Shown: piece by piece, positions 43,202-52,787 of the stretch
Position numbering within the stretch: position 1 is the first letter of the stretch
Layout: each line of letters begins with the position of its first letter
Assembly (NCBI GenBank): GCA_015233155.1
Contig: JADFYG010000023.1
Location: 1 to 64,000 of the forward strand
From: Candidatus Rifleibacteriota bacterium
GTDB taxonomy: Bacteria; Muiribacteriota; Ozemobacteria; Ozemobacterales; Ozemobacteraceae
DNA length: 64,000 nt
Direction of reading: 5' to 3'
Notes under the pieces: model-generated
Told to the model about the DNA's origin: nothing
Seen by the model: the letters and a program-made list of their open reading frames with translations, nothing else
The model's database searches: none
Made by a program: the position numbers and the translations under genes

Positions 43202-44335
43202 TCAGTATTCGTTCATTGAAGGAAAATATTTCGCGCTGATCACACTTTCGAATTCAGATTTTGGGTTTTTCCAGGGTATTCGGGCTTCGTAAAGTCGAAA
43301 AAGCTTATTAAGCAGTAACTCCCATGGGGGGGCAAGTAATCCCCTTCTTGCGCAAACATACGCATCGGCGCATAAAATAGGGAGTACCATACTTTTCTTT
43401 GAGAAATCGTTCTTATGGTGATTGCCGACGATTTCCACAAGGTATGAAGGGAAACCCCAGTGTACAGCCATCAATTGTCCGAGAGTCTGATGGCCGACTC
43501 CAAAGTGAATTAATTCAGCCATCGCCGGCGTTGACGGCCTTGTTTTGGCAAAATGCTGGGAGTCAGCGTATTTATCAGGAAAGAAGAATGCCATTCCCAT
43601 TATTCCAAGGTCGTGGAGAAGACCTCCAATCCATATTTTGGAAATTTCCGACGAATCATATCCTAATTCTTGCGCTATAGACACAGACAGCTCCGCGCAT
43701 TCATTGCACATCATGAAAAAATCCTGCTGCGGCTTGAAAAGCGATAAATATCCGGTGAAAAGGTTGTAATGAAATATTCGTGCCAGATGGCTCATTCCAA
43801 TGGTTGAAAGAGCCAGGGAGAGGGTTTCTATCGATTGTTGGCGATAATAATACGCCGAATTTGCAATCCTCATAATCTGACTTACCAGAGAAGGTTTGTT
43901 GGCAAGAAGTTTTTCCAGGCCATCGAAGTCGGCATCGTCTCCTGCCATATAATTGACAAGCACCTGTCCGTCTTTCGACAGTGGCGGAACATCACGTAAA
44001 CATGCAAAAAGATGGGCAACCGTTGCATCACCCCTAAGCGACAACTCCGCGCTGCGGACCGTGGGAAACGGTATGAGGGCAAACTGCAGACAAGTGTCGG
44101 CAATAGCCGAAGATCGGCAGACCACTTTCACCTGGGAGGAAGACGCGACTTCATATAATAATTCGAAAAAGGAGGTTTGTGCAGCAGTCACTCCGGACAA
44201 ATCGACAATGAAAGAATGCATTTGCGGCAACTGCGAAATCGTCTTTCGAAGCTCGGAGTCACGCTCTCCGATTTCCCCGGAAATGGAGAGGACTTTTATG
44301 TTGTCTTTTCGATCATGCCATGCAAAAGAAGCCAT
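43202..44335 (-). CDS. STAS-HDOD domain signalling protein
   Basis: The 377-residue product has an N-terminal STAS-like domain (VLSISGEIGERDSELRKTIS, FIVDLSGVTAAQTSFFELLY) and a C-terminal HDOD domain (LLANKPSLVSQIMRIANSAY, ALSTIGMSHLARI, IGGLLHDLGIMGMAFFFPD, HFGVGHQTLGQLMAVHWGFP). HDOD proteins act in stress, motility and second-messenger signalling; they usually lack the full HD metal site. Coupling to a STAS domain suggests anti-anti-sigma-type input. It is monocistronic, with no partner kinase nearby. No strong ribosome site precedes ATG 44335. Confidence 0.78.
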   Translation of the reverse strand: MASFAWHDRKDNIKVLSISGEIGERDSELRKTISQLPQMHSFIVDLSGVTAAQTSFFELLYEVASSSQVKVVCRSSAIADTCLQFALIPFPTVRSAELSLRGDATVAHLFACLRDVPPLSKDGQVLVNYMAGDDADFDGLEKLLANKPSLVSQIMRIANSAYYYRQQSIETLSLALSTIGMSHLARIFHYNLFTGYLSLFKPQQDFFMMCNECAELSVSIAQELGYDSSEISKIWIGGLLHDLGIMGMAFFFPDKYADSQHFAKTRPSTPAMAELIHFGVGHQTLGQLMAVHWGFPSYLVEIVGNHHKNDFSKKSMVLPILCADAYVCARRGLLAPPWELLLNKLFRLYEARIPWKNPKSEFESVISAKYFPSMNEY

Positions 44336-44544
44336 TTTTCAGTGAATCCTATGCGTCAGTAGAAAGATCAAATCTCCACCAGAACTTATTTTCTGCGAAA
44401 GAGCGGTAAATCTATTAATCTAATGCCGAACATTCATCGCACTTGCGTAGCGCATTACCACGAAATGGGACTGAAAACCGGTTATATATATAACTATCTC
44501 GCCGTTTGAGTAATCTGTCAAGGGCGCCCATTCAACGCCACGGT

Positions 44545-44685
44545 TATTTAATTCTCGACAGGTAGGGCAGCGACCGCCGGGCGCGCCGCGTCTTTTGGCA
44601 CGAGCTTTCTCGGCTGGCCCGGCGCTTCAGCCCTAACATTCGTTGAAATCAAGCAATACAAACCATTCTCCGGGCGAGAATAAAA
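44545..44685. mobile_element. MITE-like hairpin element, copy B
   Basis: This 141-base element matches copy A (25082-25217) across its length and has short terminal inverted repeats, ATTCTCG at 44551-44557 and CGAGAAT at 44675-44681. Its internal arms (CCGCCGGGC/GCCCGGCG, GCCG/CGGC) pair less perfectly than in copy A. It lies in the 416-base gap between the STAS-HDOD gene and the 3' end of the giant helicase gene; the rest of that gap holds only a decamer-type repeat. No transposase is nearby. Confidence 0.65.
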
Positions 44686-44716
44686 TTAATCAGAACAGCA
44701 AAGCTGTTTTTATTCG

Positions 44717-44742
44717 CGGATGACACAGATGCACGCTGATGG
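44717..44742. repeat. GATG-ACACAGATG-type short repeat, copy 1
   Basis: GCGGATGACACAGATGCACG then CTGATGG lies just before the stop of the giant helicase gene. It is the reverse-oriented relative of the decamer series at 55841-55870 (ATCTGTGTTC and so on). Such ATCTGTG phrases recur in many environmental genomes as unexplained short repeats. Confidence 0.4.
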
Positions 44743-44751
44743 AAGAAGTTG

Positions 44752-47700
44752 TTAAGAACGGTCGGCTAGCGCAATTCGATCACTTTCCGCGCGGCAAAAA
44801 CGATATTCGAGAAGTTTTGCGATACCGGCGTCGAAAGCTTCCCGCACCTTGGGCGAAGGCCTTTTGAAGCCCATGAGAATGGCGGCTTCCCGGGCCAGGA
44901 TGTCGCGGGGCAGGCTGAGTGCATTACGTAAAACAAGTTCGACTGCGGCTGCTCGCTCTTCCGGGGCTATGAACTCGGCTTCGCGCAGGTTTCCCGCTGA
45001 GGTCGGCCCACGCGGTTCAGGCAGGCGGGAAGTCGGATCGATACCCTGGGGCCAGACGAAAGTCTCGCGTCGCTGCCATTTCCCGTCTCCGTTGGCATCG
45101 AGAAGCGCTCGAATTGATTCGATAGCTTGCGGGCTCAGCCGGGAAAGTCCGAAGAAGGCGATCACACGCCTCGCGAGAGTTTCCTCATGAATCGGTCCTT
45201 CCAGAGCAATTATGCGTTCCAGTAGTTTGACAAGCTGGGGGCGGCGTCGCACGTGATTGAGAGCTTCCGGCTGACCAAAACGCTCGATGGGAACTTCCTC
45301 GTAAACTCTAAGCCCTGATTTGTTGTTTTCGCGAATCGGGATGTTATTGCATTCCGACGATCCGTCAGCAACTTTTGTGGAGGATGTGAGCTCGTTTACC
45401 TCGGCTGTTAGCTCATCAACGACACTAGTATCACAGCGAGGGGGTTCAGTGGGTAAAACACCATGCGAGTCTGATGAGGAGATCCCGCTTTCCAGCGTGG
45501 CAAGTGCCTCCGGATGTATTTCCGGGCGAAGCACCGCATTCACACCGGGGAGCACAGGCGGACTGATTGCGGCCGCCTCACTGATGATCGTTTCGAGACG
45601 TCTCAATTCCCCGGCGGCATCATGCAACCAGTCGATGACATATACACGCGTCACCATCCATCCGAGATTTTCGAGAATCTCGCGTCTCAGGCGTTCGCGG
45701 TCGCGCGTAGTGGCTCCGGAAGCGAATGCCTCTCCGTCGGTCTCTATGCCTAACAGGAATCTGCCGCGCGTTGATTCGCGCACCGCCAGCGGCAGCCGGT
45801 ACCCTGAACATCCGACGTGGCGTTCGACGATGTATCCGCGAGCCTCAAGAGCTGCAGTCAGCATTTCTTCGAACGGCTCACTGGCAGCCGCCACGGGTTC
45901 GCCAGTGCCAGACTTGCCAGAGTCGAGAGAGCGATACCTGCCTGCCGCATACGCAAGAAAAACTTTTAATCTCCGAACGCCTAATGATTGTGTTCGTGAT
46001 AAATCTATCTTTTCCGGGGGGATCGAGGAAAAAACCATGAGCCTCCGGCGTGCGCGTGTAACAGCGACGTTTAGCCGGCGCTCCCCGCCTTCGCGATTCA
46101 GTGGGCCGAAATTCATGCCAACCCGCCCCGTAGCATCAGCGGCATAGGTAACGGAAAATACGATAACGTCACGCTCGTCACCCTGGACATTTTCGAGATT
46201 TTTGACGAAAACCGGCTCGGGAGCACGCTCACCGAACCATGGCTCGACTTCGGGGTGTACGGCGCGGGCTTCCTCAAGCAGATCTTCGATGAGCATCTGC
46301 TGAGGCTGATTAAATGTTACGACACCGATAGAAAAGCCTCTCGTATCAGGATCAAGCAGAAGCCCGATAATGGCGGAAACTACAGCCTCCGCTTCGATAC
46401 GATTTGTCCGCGTTTTTCCGCGATCGAAGACTCCGGAGACTGGTATCAGCGAAACGCCTTCGTTGTCCAATGATGCCGCGGCTGGAAACGTCTGAAGACT
46501 GTTATCGTAAAAATGCCGGTTGCTGAAAGCGATGAGCCGTTCGTCACGACTGCGATAGTGCCATTTCAACATGAGCGTTGGCAGTCGCGCCGCTACAGCC
46601 TCATCAAGGATGCTCTCGAGATCTTTCATGAGCAGGTCATCAAGCGGTTTTCCCTTTAAAGCCACGCCATTATGACTTTTGTCGTAAACACAGCTGTCAG
46701 CAGCTACTGAATCACTGACGCCTTTGCTACCGCTGAGGCCGCCTTCGTCTTCATCGGTATCGAAATCTATTGAGAAAAAGCTGGTTGGCGGAAGCTGCTT
46801 CGAATCGCCGACTATCACCGCACGACGTCCGCGCGCGATAGCACCCACGGCGTCATGAACCGCGATTTGCGAGGCTTCATCGAAGATCACCAGGTCGAAA
46901 GGTTCACGTGTCGCCGGAAGATACTGTGCAATCGAAAGCGGACTCATGAGCAGGCAGGGTTTAAGTCTGCCTAGCAGGTTGGGAATTTTTTCGAGCAGTC
47001 GTCGAATTGCAAGATGCCCGCGCTTTTTCCGGGCTTCGCGTTGCAGTATTCCGACTTCGGATGCTTCGTTAACCGCTCCGATAATACCCGGCCGCCGGGA
47101 GTTCAGCACAGCCGCCACAGCGGCGCCTCCTTTTGCGACCAGATCATGATCGGCTTCACGAAAGGATTCTACCAGACGCTCACGCTCTCTCCCGATAAAA
47201 TGATTTATCATGGCGGACTGATTGCACAACTCCTCGAACCTGGCACCAAGGAAGCCCCGCTCAAACTCTTCCAGGATGCTTTCCGGACCGATCGTTCCAC
47301 GTCTGAACAGTGCGATCAGTTCCGCCAGACCTGTTTCGCACGCAGCATCTTCGGCGGCGACATAACGTGACCAGTCGCGCAATAACGGCATCGCGGCGAG
47401 CCAGATGCGAGCACGCTCTCCGATACGCACAGGCAGCAGTTTATCGCCGGCATTACCGAATACCGCCTGTTCTTCGAAGCAAAAATCATTTTTTACCCTG
47501 GAAAATATTTCCCGAAAAGTTGTGAGAGCGGCTTTTAATGCGGCCGCCGCGGATGCCGCCCGATCGCGCGGGACAGCCGGAGGGATATTAAGGGAGGCTA
47601 CGCCCAGCTGCTCCGTGACTATTCCCCAGTCGCGAACGAAGCAGCTCACAGCTGCCACGAGGCGATGCTCCTTGCGCGCGTTTTTCGCGCCGACGCCGAA

Positions 47701-50700
47701 CACTTCGATCAAAAACGGGTCTTCCAGTTCCAGTTCGCGGTCCAGTTCCTGAATGCGGATTGCGTTGTCCAGGTGGGCGATGATTTCCGGAATCTCACCG
47801 AGAGGTTTTATTGCATTGGCGGCCAGTATTGAGGCGGGACCTCGCAGATTCCACCATCGCCACAGAATGAAGGAGTCGGAAAACAGCTGGTAAGAACTCC
47901 GAATTGCAGGTAAATCGAGTTCAAGCAATGTCTCTCGAAAAGCCATAGTCAGCTTTTCAAGACGTGCCGCACGCTCCGCACCGAGTACGGTGACCCCATC
48001 GAGTCTTTCGATCACGGCCTGACGGTCAGGCCGGGCGGCGACAGTCGCCGCCCCCGTGGGAATACCTGCACCCAGCAGATCAAGGAGGCGTTCAACGTCA
48101 GTGAGCATGCCCAGCGACAAAGAGTCGGGCAGACCGGGCAGAAATGCGGCTTCGCGTCCGGCGCCTACGAGGACAGCTTCCGCTTGTATCAAAGCCGTTA
48201 AATTACGTTCCCAGTCGCGCGCTACAAGTGGAGTCCAGGATTGTACCCTGCAGGTCGCGAAAACATGCTTCCCCGGGGTACCTGTCGGGCGAGCAGCCTC
48301 GATAACTCCGGAAAGCCGGTCCCGGCGCAATATATCCACGTCGGCGGTTGCGGCAAGAGCATCCGGAATGCGGAAGAAATGATTTGAATATCCCAGTTTA
48401 CATAATCCTGCTGTACACATGAAATGGGTCTTTCCCAGAGAAGTCTGCATGTGCATGAATTGTACGAACGCGGTCAACTGGCCTGTAAGATCTGCGACTC
48501 GTGCGGCATCAGCTTCCAACGCTGCTATTGCCGGCTTTCTATTTGAGGTATTTTGCTCCAGGACACGGGAAAGTTCGATACTGACCTGGCGCTTATTGGC
48601 CTTGTTGCTGTGAAGCTCCAGACAAGCATCGCCAAGCCCCACTCGTTCGAGACGGCGGGCTACGACTTCGAGGGCTGCACGTTTTTCCGAGACGAAGAGT
48701 ACACGCTTTCCTTCGGAAAGCATAACGGCGATGATGTTCGCGATGGTTTGTGATTTTCCAGTGCCGGGCGGACCCTGCAGGACAAATGAGTTTCCGCGAA
48801 GCGCAGCATCAATTGCAATCGCCTGGCTTGAATCAGAATCGAGAATCGTGCGGAAACTTCCAGCGGGGCGGGTCTTGTCGAGTTCTTCAGGCACGAGAAA
48901 AGTCTGTCCGTCAAATGAAGTTCCGGCACCACCATCGACAAAATGTCGGAGAGTGCTGTTCTTCATCAGATCGTTCTGATGGGCGTCCAGATCGCGCCAC
49001 ATCAGAAATTTCGTGAAAGAAAAGAAGCCGAGCATAGCTGATTCGATTACATCGAAACGGGGAATCCGTGCGGTTACACGTTGCAGAGTCGCAAGCACGG
49101 CGGAGAGATCTATGCCTGCATCATCCGTTGGCAACGTTTTCAGATCAGAAAAATCAAGACCAAAGTCGCGTCTCAGTTTCTCGAGAAGAGTATCGTTCAA
49201 GCGCGGTTCGTCATCACGAAGCCGTATCACGAAACGTCCGCGAAGAATAGGACGATAAAGTTCGACAGGATACAACATTATCGGAGCCAGTCGCTGATTC
49301 GTCGATAATTCCGATTCAAACCAGCGCAGGAAGCCAAGTCCAAGATAAAGTGTCGATGATCCGGACTCTTCCATTTCGGTTCGGGCAACCCGATAAATCG
49401 CACGCAAACGGCGATTCAGCTCGATTTCATCGAGACGTGTCATTGCCCGTCCCTGATCGAGCAGTTCCCGTCGGACGCCTGAAAGATACTCCTCGACGCC
49501 CCGCCCCGCGAGCAGTTCGTCGTGACGCGGATCATCAGGCCGCACAACGACCGCGGGCTCCATTACGAGAGAGTTTCCCCGGGAAAGACTGTCTTCGAGA
49601 CGTGCGAGATCTATGGCATCAAACGGAATCGTTCGCTCACGGGATTCACGGAAATTCAACAAACGATTGCGAATGGAGAGATCCAGTAAGCGCTCTTTCC
49701 ATGATTCTATGCGTGTTATCCGATCGCAGGAAACGGGGGATACAATCGTATCTTTACAGACGTCAGCGTTTCCGGATCCGGAAAATTCCTCCTCTTCTTT
49801 CATGGGAGCTGCATTCAAATCAATGATAGACGGGTGTTTTGTATCTTCTCCGATGTTTGGCGGCGTCACGCACAGTCGCACCGGAAGCGGTAACAAGCGC
49901 GCCAGACGCGCTGCGCGCACATCGACGATGTGTGAGAAAGAATCCCCATCAGAAAGCTGTTCGCGAGAACGACGCTCCGCTTCAGAAAACGGAACGTAAG
50001 GGCGATTCATGGCGACTGTTCCTTCGAAGAGCAGAAGATCGCCGCATCGAACCAGTTTTTCGACTGTTTCCCGTTCGTCGCTCGCTGCAACCGGAAGATG
50101 ATCATTAACCAGCCAGACTCCCGGCAATGCGTGATCCCTGAAAAGAACAAGAACCGCATGCAGGCCGGCCTGTTCAAGGGCGGCGGCGAAAATAACGGCA
50201 ATTTCGATACAGTTGGCCATGCGAACGTGAAAAACAGTGTCCGGAAAACGGATTTTTTGCCCCGATGTCTCGAATGATGCCGGACTTGTCGCATAAGTTA
50301 TTTCGAACTCATGGGCCGCATTATATATTGCCTCGGCAACAGCCTTCACACGATCGCGCGGGCTGTTTTGATAGCCTCGCAGAGCCGGATCACCGGTTGC
50401 CATATTCAATCGATCCCGTGCTTTTATCAATAGCTCCGCAATAACGGGGTGGTTAGGCAAAATAAATGCGACAATCAATTCCGGAAGCCGGGTTCTGTCC
50501 CATTCGTTATAAGCAAGAAATTCGACGGGGAGGCTTTTTCTGAGTATTGAATCGCCAATGCAATCTTTTACTTCTATCTCTATGGACTTGGCATCGCGCT
50601 CGACGAGGTATCGAAGCCGGTCCGGTCTCAGGCGCAGATCGGGCTTTTCGAGCAGCCATTCTTCACCGGAAGCAAGGGAGGGAATTCCTCGCGCGAGTGG

Positions 50701-50946
50701 CTCGAGAAGCCATCCATCCGGCTTTCCCGGATCTGCCCCGGTATCTGTCGAATCGTCTGCCCCCGACATTCCGGGTTCGGCTTTAGATGAACCGCATGTC
50801 AGAGACAATCGTCCGCCCGGAAATATAGCCGGACCGATGTTTCGAACTGTCAAGCGTTGTACGATCGGAATACCGTTGGCTTCCATAGCCCATGACACTC
50901 GCGGATCATACTCGACGTTTACATCGATAATCATGACGGAAACCAT
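44752..50946 (-). CDS. Giant DUF4011 SF1 helicase with Vsr/MTES_1575-like domain and DUF3320
   Basis: The 2064-residue product has, in order, an N-terminal beta-rich and transglutaminase-like region (Cys246 in RMANCIEIAV, His272), a DUF4011 segment (RIESWKERLLDLSIRNRLLN, residue 412 on), an SF1 helicase with Walker A GPPGTGKS (725-732), Walker B FDEASQ (1355-1360), GDSKQLPPTS and NVAVTRARRRL near 1626, a Vsr/MTES_1575-like nuclease fold (about 1690-1780: FEEMLTAALEARGY, LGIETDGEAF, RDRERLRREILENLGW) and a C-terminal DUF3320-like part. Such single-protein helicase-nucleases are linked to phage defence. In the nuclease part the family Asp (GYRIDLAV type) appears as Pro (GYRLPLAV), so cleavage may be lost. 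It stands alone with a TATAAT box ten bases upstream. Confidence 0.85.
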   Translation of the reverse strand: MVSVMIIDVNVEYDPRVSWAMEANGIPIVQRLTVRNIGPAIFPGGRLSLTCGSSKAEPGMSGADDSTDTGADPGKPDGWLLEPLARGIPSLASGEEWLLEKPDLRLRPDRLRYLVERDAKSIEIEVKDCIGDSILRKSLPVEFLAYNEWDRTRLPELIVAFILPNHPVIAELLIKARDRLNMATGDPALRGYQNSPRDRVKAVAEAIYNAAHEFEITYATSPASFETSGQKIRFPDTVFHVRMANCIEIAVIFAAALEQAGLHAVLVLFRDHALPGVWLVNDHLPVAASDERETVEKLVRCGDLLLFEGTVAMNRPYVPFSEAERRSREQLSDGDSFSHIVDVRAARLARLLPLPVRLCVTPPNIGEDTKHPSIIDLNAAPMKEEEEFSGSGNADVCKDTIVSPVSCDRITRIESWKERLLDLSIRNRLLNFRESRERTIPFDAIDLARLEDSLSRGNSLVMEPAVVVRPDDPRHDELLAGRGVEEYLSGVRRELLDQGRAMTRLDEIELNRRLRAIYRVARTEMEESGSSTLYLGLGFLRWFESELSTNQRLAPIMLYPVELYRPILRGRFVIRLRDDEPRLNDTLLEKLRRDFGLDFSDLKTLPTDDAGIDLSAVLATLQRVTARIPRFDVIESAMLGFFSFTKFLMWRDLDAHQNDLMKNSTLRHFVDGGAGTSFDGQTFLVPEELDKTRPAGSFRTILDSDSSQAIAIDAALRGNSFVLQGPPGTGKSQTIANIIAVMLSEGKRVLFVSEKRAALEVVARRLERVGLGDACLELHSNKANKRQVSIELSRVLEQNTSNRKPAIAALEADAARVADLTGQLTAFVQFMHMQTSLGKTHFMCTAGLCKLGYSNHFFRIPDALAATADVDILRRDRLSGVIEAARPTGTPGKHVFATCRVQSWTPLVARDWERNLTALIQAEAVLVGAGREAAFLPGLPDSLSLGMLTDVERLLDLLGAGIPTGAATVAARPDRQAVIERLDGVTVLGAERAARLEKLTMAFRETLLELDLPAIRSSYQLFSDSFILWRWWNLRGPASILAANAIKPLGEIPEIIAHLDNAIRIQELDRELELEDPFLIEVFGVGAKNARKEHRLVAAVSCFVRDWGIVTEQLGVASLNIPPAVPRDRAASAAAALKAALTTFREIFSRVKNDFCFEEQAVFGNAGDKLLPVRIGERARIWLAAMPLLRDWSRYVAAEDAACETGLAELIALFRRGTIGPESILEEFERGFLGARFEELCNQSAMINHFIGRERERLVESFREADHDLVAKGGAAVAAVLNSRRPGIIGAVNEASEVGILQREARKKRGHLAIRRLLEKIPNLLGRLKPCLLMSPLSIAQYLPATREPFDLVIFDEASQIAVHDAVGAIARGRRAVIVGDSKQLPPTSFFSIDFDTDEDEGGLSGSKGVSDSVAADSCVYDKSHNGVALKGKPLDDLLMKDLESILDEAVAARLPTLMLKWHYRSRDERLIAFSNRHFYDNSLQTFPAAASLDNEGVSLIPVSGVFDRGKTRTNRIEAEAVVSAIIGLLLDPDTRGFSIGVVTFNQPQQMLIEDLLEEARAVHPEVEPWFGERAPEPVFVKNLENVQGDERDVIVFSVTYAADATGRVGMNFGPLNREGGERRLNVAVTRARRRLMVFSSIPPEKIDLSRTQSLGVRRLKVFLAYAAGRYRSLDSGKSGTGEPVAAASEPFEEMLTAALEARGYIVERHVGCSGYRLPLAVRESTRGRFLLGIETDGEAFASGATTRDRERLRREILENLGWMVTRVYVIDWLHDAAGELRRLETIISEAAAISPPVLPGVNAVLRPEIHPEALATLESGISSSDSHGVLPTEPPRCDTSVVDELTAEVNELTSSTKVADGSSECNNIPIRENNKSGLRVYEEVPIERFGQPEALNHVRRRPQLVKLLERIIALEGPIHEETLARRVIAFFGLSRLSPQAIESIRALLDANGDGKWQRRETFVWPQGIDPTSRLPEPRGPTSAGNLREAEFIAPEERAAAVELVLRNALSLPRDILAREAAILMGFKRPSPKVREAFDAGIAKLLEYRFCRAESDRIALADRS

Positions 50947-50955
50947 CGACGCGAC

Positions 50956-50961
50956 ATTATA
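50956..50961 (-). promoter_or_regulatory. -10 box just upstream of the giant helicase start
   Basis: Read on the minus strand this is TATAAT, ending nine bases before the ATG at 50946. The expected transcript start leaves a leader of only about three bases, and no ribosome site is present. No convincing -35 is visible. ATG 50934 is an in-frame alternative start. Confidence 0.4.
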
Positions 50962-50997
50962 TAAAGATGCTTGTGAGTACCTCTTCGGGATAAATCC

Positions 50998-52698
50998 TCA
51001 TTTTTTTCCGTGCAATTTCTTCTGTTCCCGAAGATCTTTTTCCATATCGTTTAAGTTCGTTATACGGTGTTTCGTAGCTTCGATCATTGCGGTTCTTTCC
51101 GAACTGTCGCGCTGTTTTCTCCAGAATTCGAGTTGAGAAACTGCATATGCTTTCAACTTTTTCCACTCGTTCAACGCCTTGTCGTATTCGTCGTGTTGCT
51201 TGAACTCCTCAAGACGATTTTCCCAGGCGGCAAGATCATCGCCGGAAGAGCTGCGATCTTCCAGTTTACTTCTTTCTTCAGCCGCATCGCTTTTCGTCAT
51301 GAGGCCGGCCTTCACCATCAATTTGTTGTAATAATCGACCTGTCCCAAATCACCGCGCGACATGGCGAGATCTTTCAGGCCGCTCAATGCATCCGGATCT
51401 TTGGGGTTAGATCTCAGCATCTGCAGAAATGTTTTTTCACGTGCGACTTCATCTCCGGAAGATGCCTTTTCGAGCAGATTGTCTCTGGTATTGGCCGACT
51501 TTTCCTGGCTGATTTCGCTGATGGCCGCCCTGGCGCGCTCTCCCCATTCATCCTTGCGGCGACTGATCTGATTGAGTGCGCTAAGCGCTTCTTCGAGATT
51601 TCCTTCTTTCCGGTAAATTTCTCCGATACGCAATATGGCATCGAAACGATTTCCCTTTTCAAAAGCTTTTTTAAATGCGGAAACGGCACGAGGTGTCTGT
51701 CCCATGTTGAGATAAAGTTCAGCAAGTTCAAACCAGCCTGTTGCCGCATCGGGCGATTTCTTGATCGCCTTTTGATATTCAGTGACCGCAGCATCGTAGC
51801 GCCCTGTTTGGGCTAGCGCCCGGGCGAGATCGAAACCGATCAATCCCTTCATGTCGGCGCTTTTGGCACCCATGCTTTTAGCTTTCACGAATTCCTCGGA
51901 GGCTTCCTTGACTTTGCCGAGAGCTTCGTAGGCTTTTCCAAGTTGATAATGCGCTTCGGCATCATGACTGTCGAGCGAGAGCACACGCGTAAGCACATCG
52001 ACAGCCTCGGCAGGGCGTTCCAGGCCAACCAGGGCGATTCCGAGGCCGCGAAGGGTATCGCGATTCTCCGGGTCGATGGCCTTAGCCTTCATTAACAAAT
52101 CGACGGCTCCCTTCAGATCTCCGTCGACAAGAGCTTTCAGTCCGAGCAGGGAAAGCGGGCCGGCATTCTTTGGATCGAGATTCCGTGCTTTTTCGAGAAG
52201 CGGCGTCGCTTCGTCGCCACGTCCCTGATCGATCAAGACCTGAGCGAGCTTGAGCGTGATGTCAGCCGAATCAGGATACGCTGCGGCCGTGAATCGCAGA
52301 TGTTCTTCGGCCTGGCTCAGCGGGCCTGTTTTCATCTGCATCAACCCGAGATAATAGTGTGCGTTTACGTCATCCGGGCTTTTCTTGAGAACCGCTTTCA
52401 TGCGGGATATAGCCTGATGCTGGGCTGATTCGTCTCCACCGTCGAACTGCGCCCAGATGTCTTCGTAGGAAGTCGCTCCCGTAATGATCTGTGGTGAATA
52501 TTTTTCCGGACCGTTTGAGGCGACCTGTCCTATTTTTCGCTTTTTTGCAGGCGCTTTTGGCGCACTATTTTCTGATTTTGCACGGGCTGCAAATGCAGGA
52601 TGAGAAGAAAACGGCAGGAATCCGTCGAATGAAAATACGACGCAGCCGAGTGCCAGCGAAACAAACGCGGGAAGGGGCCTGAATTCACGCAAAATCAT
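50998..52698 (-). CDS. Exported tetratricopeptide-repeat protein
   Basis: The 566-residue product has a signal peptide (AFVSLALGCVVFSFDGFLPF) and roughly ten TPR units through residues 60-420, for example DVNAHYYLGLMQMKTGPLSQ, LKLAQVLIDQGRGDEATPL, AEAHYQLGKAYEALGKVKEA and TGWFELAELYLNMGQTPRAV. The C terminus is charged and coiled (NEWKKLKAYAVSQLEFWRK). TPR proteins act as scaffolds, here likely periplasmic. ATG 52698 is chosen for its GAAGGAAA site; GTG 52713 is in frame just before it. The 52788 membrane protein and the 53283 gene lie upstream on the same strand. Confidence 0.8.
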   Translation of the reverse strand: MILREFRPLPAFVSLALGCVVFSFDGFLPFSSHPAFAARAKSENSAPKAPAKKRKIGQVASNGPEKYSPQIITGATSYEDIWAQFDGGDESAQHQAISRMKAVLKKSPDDVNAHYYLGLMQMKTGPLSQAEEHLRFTAAAYPDSADITLKLAQVLIDQGRGDEATPLLEKARNLDPKNAGPLSLLGLKALVDGDLKGAVDLLMKAKAIDPENRDTLRGLGIALVGLERPAEAVDVLTRVLSLDSHDAEAHYQLGKAYEALGKVKEASEEFVKAKSMGAKSADMKGLIGFDLARALAQTGRYDAAVTEYQKAIKKSPDAATGWFELAELYLNMGQTPRAVSAFKKAFEKGNRFDAILRIGEIYRKEGNLEEALSALNQISRRKDEWGERARAAISEISQEKSANTRDNLLEKASSGDEVAREKTFLQMLRSNPKDPDALSGLKDLAMSRGDLGQVDYYNKLMVKAGLMTKSDAAEERSKLEDRSSSGDDLAAWENRLEEFKQHDEYDKALNEWKKLKAYAVSQLEFWRKQRDSSERTAMIEATKHRITNLNDMEKDLREQKKLHGKK

Positions 52699-52787
52699 AC
52701 AAATTTCCTTCACCTAAACACACATCCTCCATGAATGGTACGAGTGTTTAGAGGGTTTCCCGGGAAACGGTCCCAGGAATATCATCA

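Noticed and set aside
45320-46147. A 275-residue plus-strand frame inside the giant helicase gene
   Set aside because: The minus-strand frame carries helicase and nuclease motifs through this part, while the plus-strand product is Arg/Ser-rich with no motif.
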